64,000 nucleotides of DNA from Planctomycetota bacterium (GTDB taxonomy: Bacteria; Planctomycetota; UBA1135; UBA2386). The position numbers were made by a program, and so were the translations under genes. Every line of letters begins with the position of its first letter. The stretch's first letter is position 1. The stretch is taken from contig JACKIB010000001.1 of NCBI GenBank assembly GCA_020638695.1, forward strand, positions 248,001 to 312,000, written 5' to 3'. A model generated the notes under the pieces. The model did not search any database. It had not been told where the DNA came from and saw only the letters and a program-made list of their open reading frames with translations. This document shows, piece after piece, positions 6,147 to 15,615 of the stretch.

Positions 6147-9113
6147 GTGACCCGAACTCGCGGCAGCACGGTGCTGTTCGGCCTGTTCCTGCTGTCCGGC
6201 TTCAGCGGACTGGTCTACCAGGTGCTCTGGACGCGCATGTTCGCGCTGGTGCTCGGCACCACGGTGTACGCGGTCGCCACCGTCCTCGGCGTGTTCATGG
6301 GCGGCCTGGCACTCGGCAGCCACGTGTTCGGCCGCCGTGCCGACCGCGCCGGAAGCTCGGGGTTGCGCACCTACGCGCTGCTCGAGCTCGCGATCGCAGG
6401 CTGGGCGTGCGCGTTCCCGTGGCTGATGCGCGGTAGCGACGCGCTGTACCGCGCGCTGTGGCCGCTGGTCGAGGATTCCGCAGTGGGCCAGCTCGGTCTG
6501 CGGGTGTCGCTGGTCGCGCTGGTGCTGCTGGTTCCCACCACCTGGATGGGCGGCACCCTGCCGGTGCTGTCGCGCGCACTGGTGCGCAACCGAGCCACCA
6601 GCGGCCGGCTGGTCGGCCGGCTGTATGCGGTGAACACCTTCGGCGCGCTGTGCGGCTGCGCCCTGACCGGTTTCTTGCTGCTGGAACGCCTCGGCATGCG
6701 CAACACGCTGTGGCTCGCCGGCGGGATCAACCTCGTTGTGGGCGTCGCGGCACTGTGGCTCGCCAAGCGGTCCGACTCGCCCACCGCGGCGGCGGCACCC
6801 CAGCCGCAAGCACCCGCGGATGCCGGGCCCGACGAGCCGTTCTCGCTCGCCCAGCGCCGAGCGGTGTTCGCGGTGTTCGCCGCGTCGGGCGCTCTCTCGC
6901 TGGCGCTCGAGGTGTTGTGGACTCGAGCGTTGACCTACTTCGTCAGCGTCGACACCTGGGCGTTCTCGGCGATGCTCACGACCTTCTTGCTCGGCATCGC
7001 GACGGGTAGCTGGGTGATGTCCGCCGCGCTGCCACGCCTGCGCGACCCGCTGCGCGCGCTCGCATCGGTCGAGCTCGCGCTAGGCGCCGCAACGGCGGCC
7101 AGCATCCCGCTGCTGCGCACGCTCTACACCCTGACACCCGACCTCGGCCACGGCTCGCTGCCGGCCGTGTTGGTGACCAAGCTGCTCGCCAGCGCCTGGA
7201 TCATGCTGCTGCCGGCGCTGCTGATGGGCGCGGCATTCCCGCTGGTCGGGCGGATCTGCATCGCCGGAACGCGCGACGAGGGAATCGGCACGTCCACCGG
7301 TGCGCTGTTCGCCGGCAATACGTGCGGGGCGATCCTCGGCTCGCTCGGCGCCGGGTTCGCGCTGATCCCGTGGCTCGGAATCGAAGGCGCGGTCCTGCTC
7401 GTCGCCGCACTCTACGCCAGCCTGGGCCTGGTTGTCTGGGTGGTCCGGCCGTGTTCGCGCACGGTTCGGTGGTCGTCCGCCGCCGCCGGGCTGCTGTTGC
7501 TCGCCGGGGCGTTCACCTTCCACGGCCAACCGATCGTCGCCTTCAGTCCCTACCTCCACCCAGACGCACCGCTGCAGCGCGCCGAGGGTTGGCGGCTGCT
7601 GTACCACCGGGAGAACGCGCACGCGTGCCTCGCAGTGCTCGAAAACCACAACGGCACCCGGGCACTGAACATCAACGGCATCGTCACCGCAGCCGACAAC
7701 TACCTCGACATGCAGGTGCACCGCATGCTGTCGCACTTGCCGATCCTACTTCACCCCGATCCGCACCGCGTGCTGGTTGTGGGCTTCGGCATGGGATCCA
7801 CGGTTTGGGGCTGCTGCCAACACCCGCTCGATGTCGAAGTGGTCGAGCTGCTGCGCGACGAACGCCGCACGGCACACTACTTCTCCGCCATCAACCACGG
7901 CGTGCTCGATCGGTCGCTGCGCACCCTGCGCTTCCGCCACGGCGATGGGCGCAACCACCTGCTCGCCACGCGCGAGCGCTACGACGTGGTGTCGTTCAAT
8001 GCCATCCATCCGCGCTTCTCCGCCAACCTGTACACCCGCGAGTTCTACCAGCTGTGCCGCGCTCGCCTGACCGAATCGGGCGTGGTCTGCGCGTGGATGA
8101 CGCAGAACTCCCTGACCGACCGCGAATGGCGCATGCTGTGCCGCAGTTTCGTCGAAGTGTTCCCGCACGCCACCTTGTGGTACTGCAACCCGGAACACTA
8201 CTGCCTGATCGGCCACTGCAGTCCGCCGGAGGTCGACCTCACCACGTGGCGGCGGCGCAGCGCTCAGAGCACGGTCGCGGCGGACCTTCGCGATTCGAAC
8301 CTCGCGAATCCCGAGGTACTGCTCGGGCGCTTCTTGTTCGGCGGCGATGCCCTGCGGCGCTATGTCGCCGGGGCTCCGCTCAACACGGATGATCGACCTC
8401 GCATCGAGTTCTCGCTGGAGGACAAGCACGACGAACGGCGAATCGCCGAGGAACTCGCGGCCGCACAGCAGGACGTCGCGGCGCTGTTGCCCAGGGCTTG
8501 CGAGGCCGACCGCACCGCGCTGCGCCGACGGCAGGCCGCAACCCGGCATCTGATGTCCGGACAGATCGACTTCTGGTATCCCCGCGGATCCACGCGGGCC
8601 GCGGCACGCGCCAGCTCGGAGACGGCGCTGCGGCGCGCGCTGGCGCTGTTCCCCGACTGCGAAGACATCCGCCGGAACTTGCAGGCCCACGACGCGCTGC
8701 GCGCCAGCTACACCGCGCGCGCCACCGCTCAACCAACCGATGCACTGGCACACCGCGAACTCGGCCGGATCGCGCTGGAACGCGCGGAGCTCGACGCAGC
8801 GCGGACCCACTTGACCACCGCGCACCGACTGCGCGGCGACGACCCCGAGACGCTGCGATTGTTGGGCCTGACGCTGCTGTTCCGCGGCGAGAACGCGCTG
8901 AGCGGTGGCACCTTCGACCGCTTGTTCACCCTGCTGCGCTTCCAGATGAGTCCCGACAACGCCACCGCGCAGTACGCCGCCGGCATCGCCCTGCAGCGGC
9001 TCGGCCACGCGGCCGGTGAGCAGTGGACCGAGCAGGCCGCCAAACAGCTACCCGGCGTCGCGGCGTGGTTCGACGCGCTGCAGACGCTGGCCCGGGGCGA
9101 GGGACACCGATGA
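6147..9113 (+). CDS. Membrane-fused spermidine-synthase-like protein with TPR tail
   Basis: This 988-aa protein has three parts. Residues ~1-470 are a polytopic membrane domain of the type found in fused MFS/spermidine synthases, starting LFGLFLLSGFSGLVYQVLWT. Residues ~540-690 are a spermidine-synthase-like Rossmann domain (VLVVGFGMGSTV at ~542, then VEVVELLRDER and RHGDGRNHLLATRERYDVV). Residues ~860-960 are tetratricopeptide helices. In aminopropyltransferases an Asp normally follows the strand after YDVI; here it reads YDVVSFNAIHP, so the catalytic Asp seems to be Asn and polyamine synthesis is doubtful. GTG 6147 was chosen because AAGGAG precedes it and the membrane domain starts just after. 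It is coupled by ATGA overlap to the next gene. Confidence 0.82.
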   Translation: MTRTRGSTVLFGLFLLSGFSGLVYQVLWTRMFALVLGTTVYAVATVLGVFMGGLALGSHVFGRRADRAGSSGLRTYALLELAIAGWACAFPWLMRGSDALYRALWPLVEDSAVGQLGLRVSLVALVLLVPTTWMGGTLPVLSRALVRNRATSGRLVGRLYAVNTFGALCGCALTGFLLLERLGMRNTLWLAGGINLVVGVAALWLAKRSDSPTAAAAPQPQAPADAGPDEPFSLAQRRAVFAVFAASGALSLALEVLWTRALTYFVSVDTWAFSAMLTTFLLGIATGSWVMSAALPRLRDPLRALASVELALGAATAASIPLLRTLYTLTPDLGHGSLPAVLVTKLLASAWIMLLPALLMGAAFPLVGRICIAGTRDEGIGTSTGALFAGNTCGAILGSLGAGFALIPWLGIEGAVLLVAALYASLGLVVWVVRPCSRTVRWSSAAAGLLLLAGAFTFHGQPIVAFSPYLHPDAPLQRAEGWRLLYHRENAHACLAVLENHNGTRALNINGIVTAADNYLDMQVHRMLSHLPILLHPDPHRVLVVGFGMGSTVWGCCQHPLDVEVVELLRDERRTAHYFSAINHGVLDRSLRTLRFRHGDGRNHLLATRERYDVVSFNAIHPRFSANLYTREFYQLCRARLTESGVVCAWMTQNSLTDREWRMLCRSFVEVFPHATLWYCNPEHYCLIGHCSPPEVDLTTWRRRSAQSTVAADLRDSNLANPEVLLGRFLFGGDALRRYVAGAPLNTDDRPRIEFSLEDKHDERRIAEELAAAQQDVAALLPRACEADRTALRRRQAATRHLMSGQIDFWYPRGSTRAAARASSETALRRALALFPDCEDIRRNLQAHDALRASYTARATAQPTDALAHRELGRIALERAELDAARTHLTTAHRLRGDDPETLRLLGLTLLFRGENALSGGTFDRLFTLLRFQMSPDNATAQYAAGIALQRLGHAAGEQWTEQAAKQLPGVAAWFDALQTLARGEGHR

Positions 9114-10051
9114 GGTGCCTTGTCGTCGCGGCACTGAGCGGCGCCCTCTCCGCCGCGCTGGGCGCACAGGACGCATCCAAGCGAACCACCGCACCGATGC
9201 CTGCACCCGACCGCGCACGGCCCCAGGAGGGCGGGCGAGCCACCACCCCCACCGTGGCGGATCCGCGCAAGTCGATCCGTATCGAGTACCTGCGCCGTGG
9301 CTCCACCACCTTCGAGCTGACCCGTCATCCCGATGGGCGAGTGGTCGAACGCCCACTGCCAGCCGCCGAGGAGGCGCGCCTGCGGACCGGGGGCACCCTG
9401 GGCACCAGCATCAGCAACGGCACGATCGTCGCGTCGCTGCATCCCCATCCGCGGATCTGGACCGCGGGAACGACGGCCGAGCTGCGCCTGCTGATCGAGC
9501 TGCGCCGCGGCGCGGTAGTTCGCGCAGGGGATGCCACGAGGATCGCGATCACCGGCGTACCCGGCCTGCACTTCGGAGGCGCCAAGCTCGCGAACAAACC
9601 GCACGGAGACCCACCGCAGTTCGACGACGCGCTGGTGTTCAGCATCCCCGTGTCGATCGATGCGAATGCGCCGTCGCGGGTCGGACTCGCGGTCGACGTG
9701 TCCCTCGCCCTCCACGATGGTCCCAGCGGGTCGCCACTCGGCACCTTTCGGCAGCCGGTCGGCGGAGTGGTGACGATCCGCCAGATGGTCGCACCATACG
9801 CGACCACGCCGAGCCCACCGCCGACCGGGGTCACCGGCCCACGACCCGGGGGGCTCGGAACCGACATCCCCGGACGGACCGACCGCACTGCATCGCCGCA
9901 CTCACCGGCCTCTGCCCACACGCCGTTGCGCGCCGTCCGCGACGAAGATCCGAGTGCCTCGGATTCGCACGTGACACCGTGGTCGTGGGCGCTGCTGGGA
10001 GCGGCAGCGACACTCCTGGTCGGGTTCCTGATCCTGCGTCGCCGCGCCTGA
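9110..10051 (+). CDS. Exported membrane-anchored protein of unknown function
   Basis: This 313-aa protein has an N-terminal Sec signal (MRCLVVAALSGALSAALGAQ) and one C-terminal transmembrane helix (WALLGAAATLLVGFLIL) followed by RRRA, so most of it faces the periplasm. The core contains a sheet-rich segment (AELRLLIELRRGAVVRAGDA ... VFSIPVSIDANAPSRVGLAV) resembling a thiol:disulphide interchange DsbD-type N-terminal or immunoglobulin-like domain, but I cannot assign a family. A proline/threonine-rich linker precedes the membrane helix. The ATG overlaps the stop of the spermidine-synthase-like gene by 4 nt, which implies co-translation and perhaps a joint role in the envelope. Confidence 0.7.
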   Translation: MRCLVVAALSGALSAALGAQDASKRTTAPMPAPDRARPQEGGRATTPTVADPRKSIRIEYLRRGSTTFELTRHPDGRVVERPLPAAEEARLRTGGTLGTSISNGTIVASLHPHPRIWTAGTTAELRLLIELRRGAVVRAGDATRIAITGVPGLHFGGAKLANKPHGDPPQFDDALVFSIPVSIDANAPSRVGLAVDVSLALHDGPSGSPLGTFRQPVGGVVTIRQMVAPYATTPSPPPTGVTGPRPGGLGTDIPGRTDRTASPHSPASAHTPLRAVRDEDPSASDSHVTPWSWALLGAAATLLVGFLILRRRA

Positions 10052-10056
10052 CTCCG

Positions 10057-10650
10057 ATGCCCCACCGCGACCCCTCCGCCGCGATGCACGCGCTGTTCAC
10101 CGCGGGTGACGTCGCCTGGCAGCGGTTCCGCGCCCGCTGCGGCAACGCGTTCCACGCCTTCGTCCCGGGCGACTACCCGGGGGCCCTGCACGCCCTTCGT
10201 ACCCTGCGCCCACAGGCGGACTCGTTCCTCGAGCTGGGCTCGGGGGTCGGCGTGATCACGATCATCGCGGCACTGCTCGGCTACGAAGCCGCGGGAATCG
10301 AGATCGACCCGTGGCTGGTCGACCAGTCGGAAACCCTGGCCGCGGAATTCGGTGCCGACGCGACCTTCGCCTGCGGCAGCTTCGTGCCGGACTCGTTCCA
10401 GCCGATTGTCGACCGACACGAGACCGAGCTGCCCACGGTGCTCGATGGACACCCCGCGTATGCCGAACTCGGGGCCGACCTCGCCGACTTCGACTTGGTC
10501 TACGCATTCTACTGGCCCGGCCATGAACGGCTGTTCGAACAGCTGATGCGTCGCCACGGTCGCCCAGGCGCGCTGCTACTGACCTACGGCGGCATCGAGG
10601 GCTACCGGGCGTGGCGGGACGGACGCCCGGTGCCGCTACCCGGAGCGTAG
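10057..10650 (+). CDS. SAM-dependent methyltransferase
   Basis: This 197-aa class I methyltransferase has motif I LELGSGVGVITIIAA followed by the acidic strand end GIEIDPWLVD, which binds the ribose of S-adenosylmethionine. Motif IV is approximated by DFDLVYAFYWPGHE. The substrate is unknown; there is no recognition domain beyond the Rossmann core. It starts 5 nt after the previous stop, so it is probably the third gene of the operon beginning at 6147. A larger open frame extends upstream through the preceding gene but reads out-of-frame shadow, so ATG 10057 is preferred. Confidence 0.8.
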   Translation: MPHRDPSAAMHALFTAGDVAWQRFRARCGNAFHAFVPGDYPGALHALRTLRPQADSFLELGSGVGVITIIAALLGYEAAGIEIDPWLVDQSETLAAEFGADATFACGSFVPDSFQPIVDRHETELPTVLDGHPAYAELGADLADFDLVYAFYWPGHERLFEQLMRRHGRPGALLLTYGGIEGYRAWRDGRPVPLPGA

Positions 10651-10684
10651 CCGGCGCGACTGCGGCGCGCCCAGGACGCGTCGC

Positions 10685-12247
10685 TCAGCCGTTGCCGTTC
10701 AACCGCGCTTCAATGGCCTTCGAGGCGGGTGTGATCGACAGCCCACCGAGCCCGGTACAGCGCAACTCGTGCGGAATCCCGCGGCCGATCTGGTCCATCG
10801 CGTCGATCACCTGGTCCAGCGGAATCAGGTGGGCGAAATCGGCGAGCGCCATGTTGGCGCAGGCCAGGGCATTGCTGGCGGCCATCACGTTGCGTCCCAG
10901 ACACGGTGCCTCGACGCGGTTGGCGACCGGATCGCAGGTCAGCCCGAACGAGTTCTGCAACGCCATCGAAGCGGCGCCCAGCGCCTGCTCCAAGGTTCCG
11001 CCGTGCAGCGTCACGATCGCCGCAGCGGCCATCCCCGACCCGGCACCGCACTCCGCCATGCATCCCCCGACCTCCGCCGCGAACGTCGCGTGGCCGGCGA
11101 CGAACACACCGATCATGCCGGCCGCCAGCATCGCCCGCACGACCGTCGCTTCATCGCTACCGATCGCACTGGCCACGCCGAGGCAGGCGCCGGGCAGCGC
11201 CCCGCAGGACCCTGCGGTGGGCGCCGCGACGATCACACCCATCGAACTCTTCACCTCCATGATCGCGGTCGTGAACAGGATCGCCCGATTGAGGGCATCT
11301 CCCGCGACCATGCCACCGTCGTTCATGCGCTCGAGGAACGTCACCGATTGGCAACCGAGGATTCGGTCCGCGTACTCGGTCCCGGCGAGCCCACGGCGGA
11401 TCGAACCGTCCATGATGCGCACCAGGTCGGTCATCTTGGCGATCACTTCGGCGGGCGCGAGCCCACCGCGTGCCGCCTCGTAGTGCACCGCGAGTTCCCA
11501 CAGCGCCAGCTGACGGGGCGCCGCGTACTCCAGCATCGCCGCGCAGGTCGAGAACGGCACCTCGAGGTCACGGCGCGAGCGCACCGGCAACACCGGGGCC
11601 AGTGAACGCACGCATTCGACGTCCTGCCGAGCCTCGAGCTCGGCGAGCAACCGCGGCTCGAGCGCCGCTTGGCCGCTGATCTGCAGGAACGCTTCCCGAC
11701 CGGTGCGGATCGTGATGGCATCCGCCGCCACACGCGCACCGATCCAAGCAGCGAGGTCGGCGGCGCCCTCCGCGGAGGTGAACACCAACGTCTCGTGGTA
11801 CCCGCCGTCCATCGCCACCGGTGCACCTTCGATCTCCACGACCTGCATCATTCCGCCGCCGGTCGAGATCGCCGTCATGGTACGGGTCACCGCGGGGTTC
11901 GTCAGCGTGAGTTTGTAGGTGTTGGGGTGCTGCGCGCCGTAGCTCACGTAGCGGATCTCGATGAGGATGCCCGCATCGCGGACTCCGGCGGCAAACTCGG
12001 GCAGCCGGTCGTCGTCGGCCTGCCAACCGAGGAAACCGCCGAACAAACCCATGTCGGATCCCTGCGAAGCGTGGGTGGTCACCAGCGAGCCGTTAGGGTC
12101 GTACTCGACCAGGACCCGGGTCAGTTCCGCGCCCATCAGATCGCGGGCCATCCGCCCGATCCGCAGCGACGCGGCGCAGTGCGAACTCGACGGCCCGCGC
12201 ATCACGGGACCGAGGACGTCATTGAAGATGCTGGGGAACTGCGCCAC
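10685..12247 (-). CDS. sdaA: L-serine ammonia-lyase, iron-sulphur dependent, single chain
   Basis: This 520-aa enzyme deaminates L-serine to pyruvate and ammonia in the cytoplasm. Domains: the beta domain with FNDVLGPVMRGPSSSH (residues ~8-23), an ACT-like middle region, and the catalytic alpha domain (~240-520) with GSCGALPG and CGAGSGMAAAA. Cysteines 396, 438 and 449 follow C-x41-C-x10-C, the spacing known for the [4Fe-4S] ligands of type 2 serine dehydratases (Legionella Cys343/385/396). A C-terminal Cys497 is also present. GTG 12247 gives the conventional start just before QFPSIFNDV. There is no in-frame ATG close by. It is divergent from the sigma-factor fusion, sharing a 166-bp promoter region, and ends 34 bp from the methyltransferase. 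Confidence 0.92.
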   Translation of the reverse strand: MAQFPSIFNDVLGPVMRGPSSSHCAASLRIGRMARDLMGAELTRVLVEYDPNGSLVTTHASQGSDMGLFGGFLGWQADDDRLPEFAAGVRDAGILIEIRYVSYGAQHPNTYKLTLTNPAVTRTMTAISTGGGMMQVVEIEGAPVAMDGGYHETLVFTSAEGAADLAAWIGARVAADAITIRTGREAFLQISGQAALEPRLLAELEARQDVECVRSLAPVLPVRSRRDLEVPFSTCAAMLEYAAPRQLALWELAVHYEAARGGLAPAEVIAKMTDLVRIMDGSIRRGLAGTEYADRILGCQSVTFLERMNDGGMVAGDALNRAILFTTAIMEVKSSMGVIVAAPTAGSCGALPGACLGVASAIGSDEATVVRAMLAAGMIGVFVAGHATFAAEVGGCMAECGAGSGMAAAAIVTLHGGTLEQALGAASMALQNSFGLTCDPVANRVEAPCLGRNVMAASNALACANMALADFAHLIPLDQVIDAMDQIGRGIPHELRCTGLGGLSITPASKAIEARLNGNG

Positions 12248-12413
12248 CGGCCGGAGACTGTAGCGCGCCGCCCCGCCGGTGCTTCGGCATTCGCGCGCCG
12301 ATCGAGCAGGCCACGGCTCGTCGGTTTTCGCACACGAGTACACCCTGGCCCTCCTTCGGCCGCGAACTGGATCTCGACGTCGCACACCGAGGCGCCCGGG
12401 ATAATCGGACTGC

Positions 12414-15400
12414 GTGTTGCGGATCTCGGAAGAGCGCCTGTTCGAACGGTTCCGGCGCCAGCGTGACGCCAGCTCGCTTGCGCGCGTGTTCGATCGGACG
12501 GCGCCGGCGCTGCTGCGCCTGGCGTGGCATCTGAGTCGCGACCGCCACGTGGCCGAGGATCTGGTGCAGCAGACGTTCCTCAGCGCCATCGAGAACGCCG
12601 ACCGCTGGGACCGCCAGCGACGCCTGTTCCCCTGGCTGGTAGGAATCCTCACCAACCGCGCACGGCTGCACCAGCGCGCGCAGCGCCGGGCGCCCGATGT
12701 CGAACGCCTGACGGGGCACCCGGCCGAGCAGCCGCCCGATGCCGCAGCGGCGCGCGAGCTGGAGGCCGCCGTCGAGCAGGCGATCACCGAGCTCGGCGAC
12801 ACCTACCGCCCGGTTCTGCACCTGCACCTGTTCCACGGGCTCAACGCCAAGCAGATCGCCGCCGCGCTCGGCCGGCCACCGGGCTCGGTGCGCACCCAGC
12901 TGGTGCGCGGTCTCGAGCGACTGCGCCGCACACTACCCGTCGGCCTCGGCGTCGCGATGACCGTCACCACCGCCCGGGTGGCGACCGCCGCGCTGCGCCA
13001 CCGCGTGCTGTCCACGTGTGTCCCGCACCTGCCCCCCACCGTCGGTGTCGCGGGCGCCGCTTCACTCGCAATCGGAGGCCCCCTGATGAAGAAACTGCTG
13101 ATCCTCGTACCGATCGCGCTGATCGGGGCACTGGTCTATTGGCGCACTCCCGCGTTGCCGAACGGGTTGCTGCCGGATGCCACGGGGCCTGCCGCGGAGA
13201 TCTCGGCCAGCCGCACGCCCACCGACCCGGAGCACACCGCACCCGGTACCGACCAACCGAACCGGGTCGAGCGTGCAGCACCGCAGCAGGCCCGAGTCGC
13301 TGACCCGACTACCGGTCGCGTGCACATCCGAGTCCGATTCCCCGACGCATCGCTGAGCGCACACGGGGTTTGGGTGAGCATGCGACCCGATCCTTGGGCC
13401 TGGGGCGGGCGCCGGTTCGGTGCGCGTATCGACTCCTCCGGTGCCGTCCGCTTCGAGGGAGTCCCGGCCGGCAGCTGGCTCGTCGAGGCGGAGACCGGCG
13501 GGCTCGGCACCAAGGCGAATCTGCGAGTCGACGCCGGCGGCGAACACGATCTGCGAATGACTTTCGAGCGGGCGATTCCGATCCGAGTCCGGGTGGTCGA
13601 CGACGCCCACCGGCCGGTACCGGACGCCGAGATCTGGATCTGCATGCAGTACTCGGGGCGCGTCTGGCCGATGGAGGTCACGACCCGCATGGCCGGACGC
13701 GCCGATGCGACCGGACGCGCCACCGTCGCGGCCGGACGCGACTCGCGGGTCGGCGCGTGCAAGCCTGGCTTCGCCGCCTCGACTGCGGTCCGGGCGGACG
13801 CCAGTTCCGGGGAGGAGGTCGTGTTGATGCTGACGCGCGGGCCGGGGACGCTGCGCGGGGTCGCCGTCGACGAGGACGGCCGGCCGATCCGCGATGCGGC
13901 GGTGTTCGTCGTCTCGCGCCCCTCCGGTGAGCGCGGCATTCCCCGCGCGTCGGACGGTCGCGGCGCGGAGCCGCCGGCGAATGTCTACACGGCGGCTGCC
14001 GAGGATGGCACGTTCGCGATCGAGGGCTTGCGTCCGGGCCGCTACCAGGTGTTCGGCATCGCACGCGGCGTGCTCGATGCCGTACTCGACGTCGAAGTCC
14101 GCGCGTACGAGGCGACACCGCTGCGGCTCGAGATGCGCCGCACGGTGCGGGTCAAGGTGCGCACGACGCGCACGGACGGCACGCCGATCGCCGGACTGCT
14201 CGTCTACGGCCGCGACCAGTCGGGCAAGATCGTCGGCGGTGGCAGCATCACCGACCGCGACGGAATCCTCACCTTCGCCACGCCGCGAAGCGGCTACCAC
14301 ATCGAGGTCAAACGCGAGCAGACTCTGCTCGCCGAGCGCCGCAGTGAGGCCCCGCTGACCGGCCCGGTGGACGTCGGCATCGTGATCGACGAGCACCGGA
14401 TGGTGCGCGGCAAGCTGGTCGACGAGCAGGGCGCGCCGATCCCCGGCTGGCGCGTGGCCGCGGTCGCCGACACCGCCAGTGAGAGCGACCTGATGCGAGC
14501 GCTGGCCTTCGCGTTCGATGCCGCCACCAAGGCGGACGGGACCTTCGAGATCTGGGGCAATCTGCGAGAACCCCTGCAGGTAGCTGCGCGCGAGACAGGA
14601 GTTGACCCCAGGTCGCTGGTCGTCGAGCGTGGCATACCAGTCGGCACCCGCGACCTGGCGGTGGTCGTCCCGACCGGCAAGCTGCCGCGGTCCGTGCTCA
14701 CCGGCCGCGTGGTCGATGCGCAGGGCCGCCTGCTGTTGAACGCAACCGCTCGAACCTTCCAATCGCGCGACGAGTCCAATGGCTGCACCGCCGGCTTGGT
14801 ACGCGTCACCGGACTGCGCCACGGCAAGCGGTCGTTCCACATCGCGGCGCCCGGGTTCGGCAGCCGCCGCCTGCAGGTCGACATCCGGAGCCTCCACACC
14901 GACGTCGGCGACATCGTGCTGCAGCGCGCCGTCGAACTGCGCGTGCGGCCCGTGTTCCCGTCCGCCGGCGAGTGGCTCGGTCCCTTGCCGCGCGCCTCGC
15001 TCCGCACCGCCACCGGCAACTCGCTGTGGCCACAGCCGGTGCCGCGCGTCCGCGACGGCGTGCTGGTGTTCCTGGACCTGCCGCCGGGCGACTACGTCCT
15101 GCACCCGCACCACGACGAACAGATCGCGAGCGACCCGGTCGCCTTCACACTGGTCGCCGACACGCCGAAGGCGCTCGACTGGCCGGTGCGCGTCGGCCGC
15201 AAGCGGCTTCTGCTGTTCACGCCGGCGGTGGACAGGCGGGCGGGCCCGGACGCGATGCTCCACGTTCGGGTCGTCAACGAGCGGGACGAGGTCGCACTCG
15301 ACACGAAGGTGAAGAGCTGGAACGGCAGGTGGGTGCTGCGCCACACGTTCGTCCCCGGCTCCTACCGCGTCACCAGCGAGAGCGGGGCCGGTCACGCGTT

Positions 15401-15479
15401 CCGGGGCGCGTTCGCCGTGCGTCTCGACCAGGGAACCGGCGAGAACGAGTCGCGCATCGAGGTCCCCCCGCAGCGCTGA
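12414..15479 (+). CDS. ECF sigma factor fused to a membrane helix and carboxypeptidase-regulatory repeats
   Basis: This 1021-aa fusion begins with an ECF sigma factor: region 2 at ~24-90 (LLRLAWHLSRDRHVAEDLVQ, FPWLVGILTNRARLH) and region 4 at ~120-175 (FHGLNAKQIAAALGRPPGSV). A hydrophobic stretch at ~185-205 and a transmembrane helix at ~226-241 (KKLLILVPIALIGALVYW) follow. Then come about 750 residues with at least five carboxypeptidase-regulatory-like beta domains (GVAVDEDGRPIRDAAVFVV, GKLVDEQGAPIPGWRVAAV, GRVVDAQGRLLLNATARTF). The sigma domain should be cytoplasmic and the repeats periplasmic, suggesting a surface sensor that carries its own sigma factor. The internal ATG at 13086 has GGAGG 8 nt upstream and would start a separately exported repeat protein, so internal initiation is possible. 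Start is GTG 12414 (TTG 12417 is an alternative). Confidence 0.85.
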   Translation: MLRISEERLFERFRRQRDASSLARVFDRTAPALLRLAWHLSRDRHVAEDLVQQTFLSAIENADRWDRQRRLFPWLVGILTNRARLHQRAQRRAPDVERLTGHPAEQPPDAAAARELEAAVEQAITELGDTYRPVLHLHLFHGLNAKQIAAALGRPPGSVRTQLVRGLERLRRTLPVGLGVAMTVTTARVATAALRHRVLSTCVPHLPPTVGVAGAASLAIGGPLMKKLLILVPIALIGALVYWRTPALPNGLLPDATGPAAEISASRTPTDPEHTAPGTDQPNRVERAAPQQARVADPTTGRVHIRVRFPDASLSAHGVWVSMRPDPWAWGGRRFGARIDSSGAVRFEGVPAGSWLVEAETGGLGTKANLRVDAGGEHDLRMTFERAIPIRVRVVDDAHRPVPDAEIWICMQYSGRVWPMEVTTRMAGRADATGRATVAAGRDSRVGACKPGFAASTAVRADASSGEEVVLMLTRGPGTLRGVAVDEDGRPIRDAAVFVVSRPSGERGIPRASDGRGAEPPANVYTAAAEDGTFAIEGLRPGRYQVFGIARGVLDAVLDVEVRAYEATPLRLEMRRTVRVKVRTTRTDGTPIAGLLVYGRDQSGKIVGGGSITDRDGILTFATPRSGYHIEVKREQTLLAERRSEAPLTGPVDVGIVIDEHRMVRGKLVDEQGAPIPGWRVAAVADTASESDLMRALAFAFDAATKADGTFEIWGNLREPLQVAARETGVDPRSLVVERGIPVGTRDLAVVVPTGKLPRSVLTGRVVDAQGRLLLNATARTFQSRDESNGCTAGLVRVTGLRHGKRSFHIAAPGFGSRRLQVDIRSLHTDVGDIVLQRAVELRVRPVFPSAGEWLGPLPRASLRTATGNSLWPQPVPRVRDGVLVFLDLPPGDYVLHPHHDEQIASDPVAFTLVADTPKALDWPVRVGRKRLLLFTPAVDRRAGPDAMLHVRVVNERDEVALDTKVKSWNGRWVLRHTFVPGSYRVTSESGAGHAFRGAFAVRLDQGTGENESRIEVPPQR

Positions 15480-15615
15480 CCGGCACACTGGCGCCCGGGC
15501 GTGCGTCCGGCGGATCATGGAGAAGCGTCGGATCGCCGCTTGGCATACCGTCGCACGCGGACCGATGGGACGTGGCTACACTTGCCGCGGACTCCCCACG
15601 CGGGACACCAGCACA

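Noticed and set aside
5547..6809. Long minus-strand open frame over the secreted protein and spermidine-synthase gene
   Set aside because: It is opposite to two well-supported genes, rich in Arg, Gln and Gly with no family resemblance; a GC-rich shadow.
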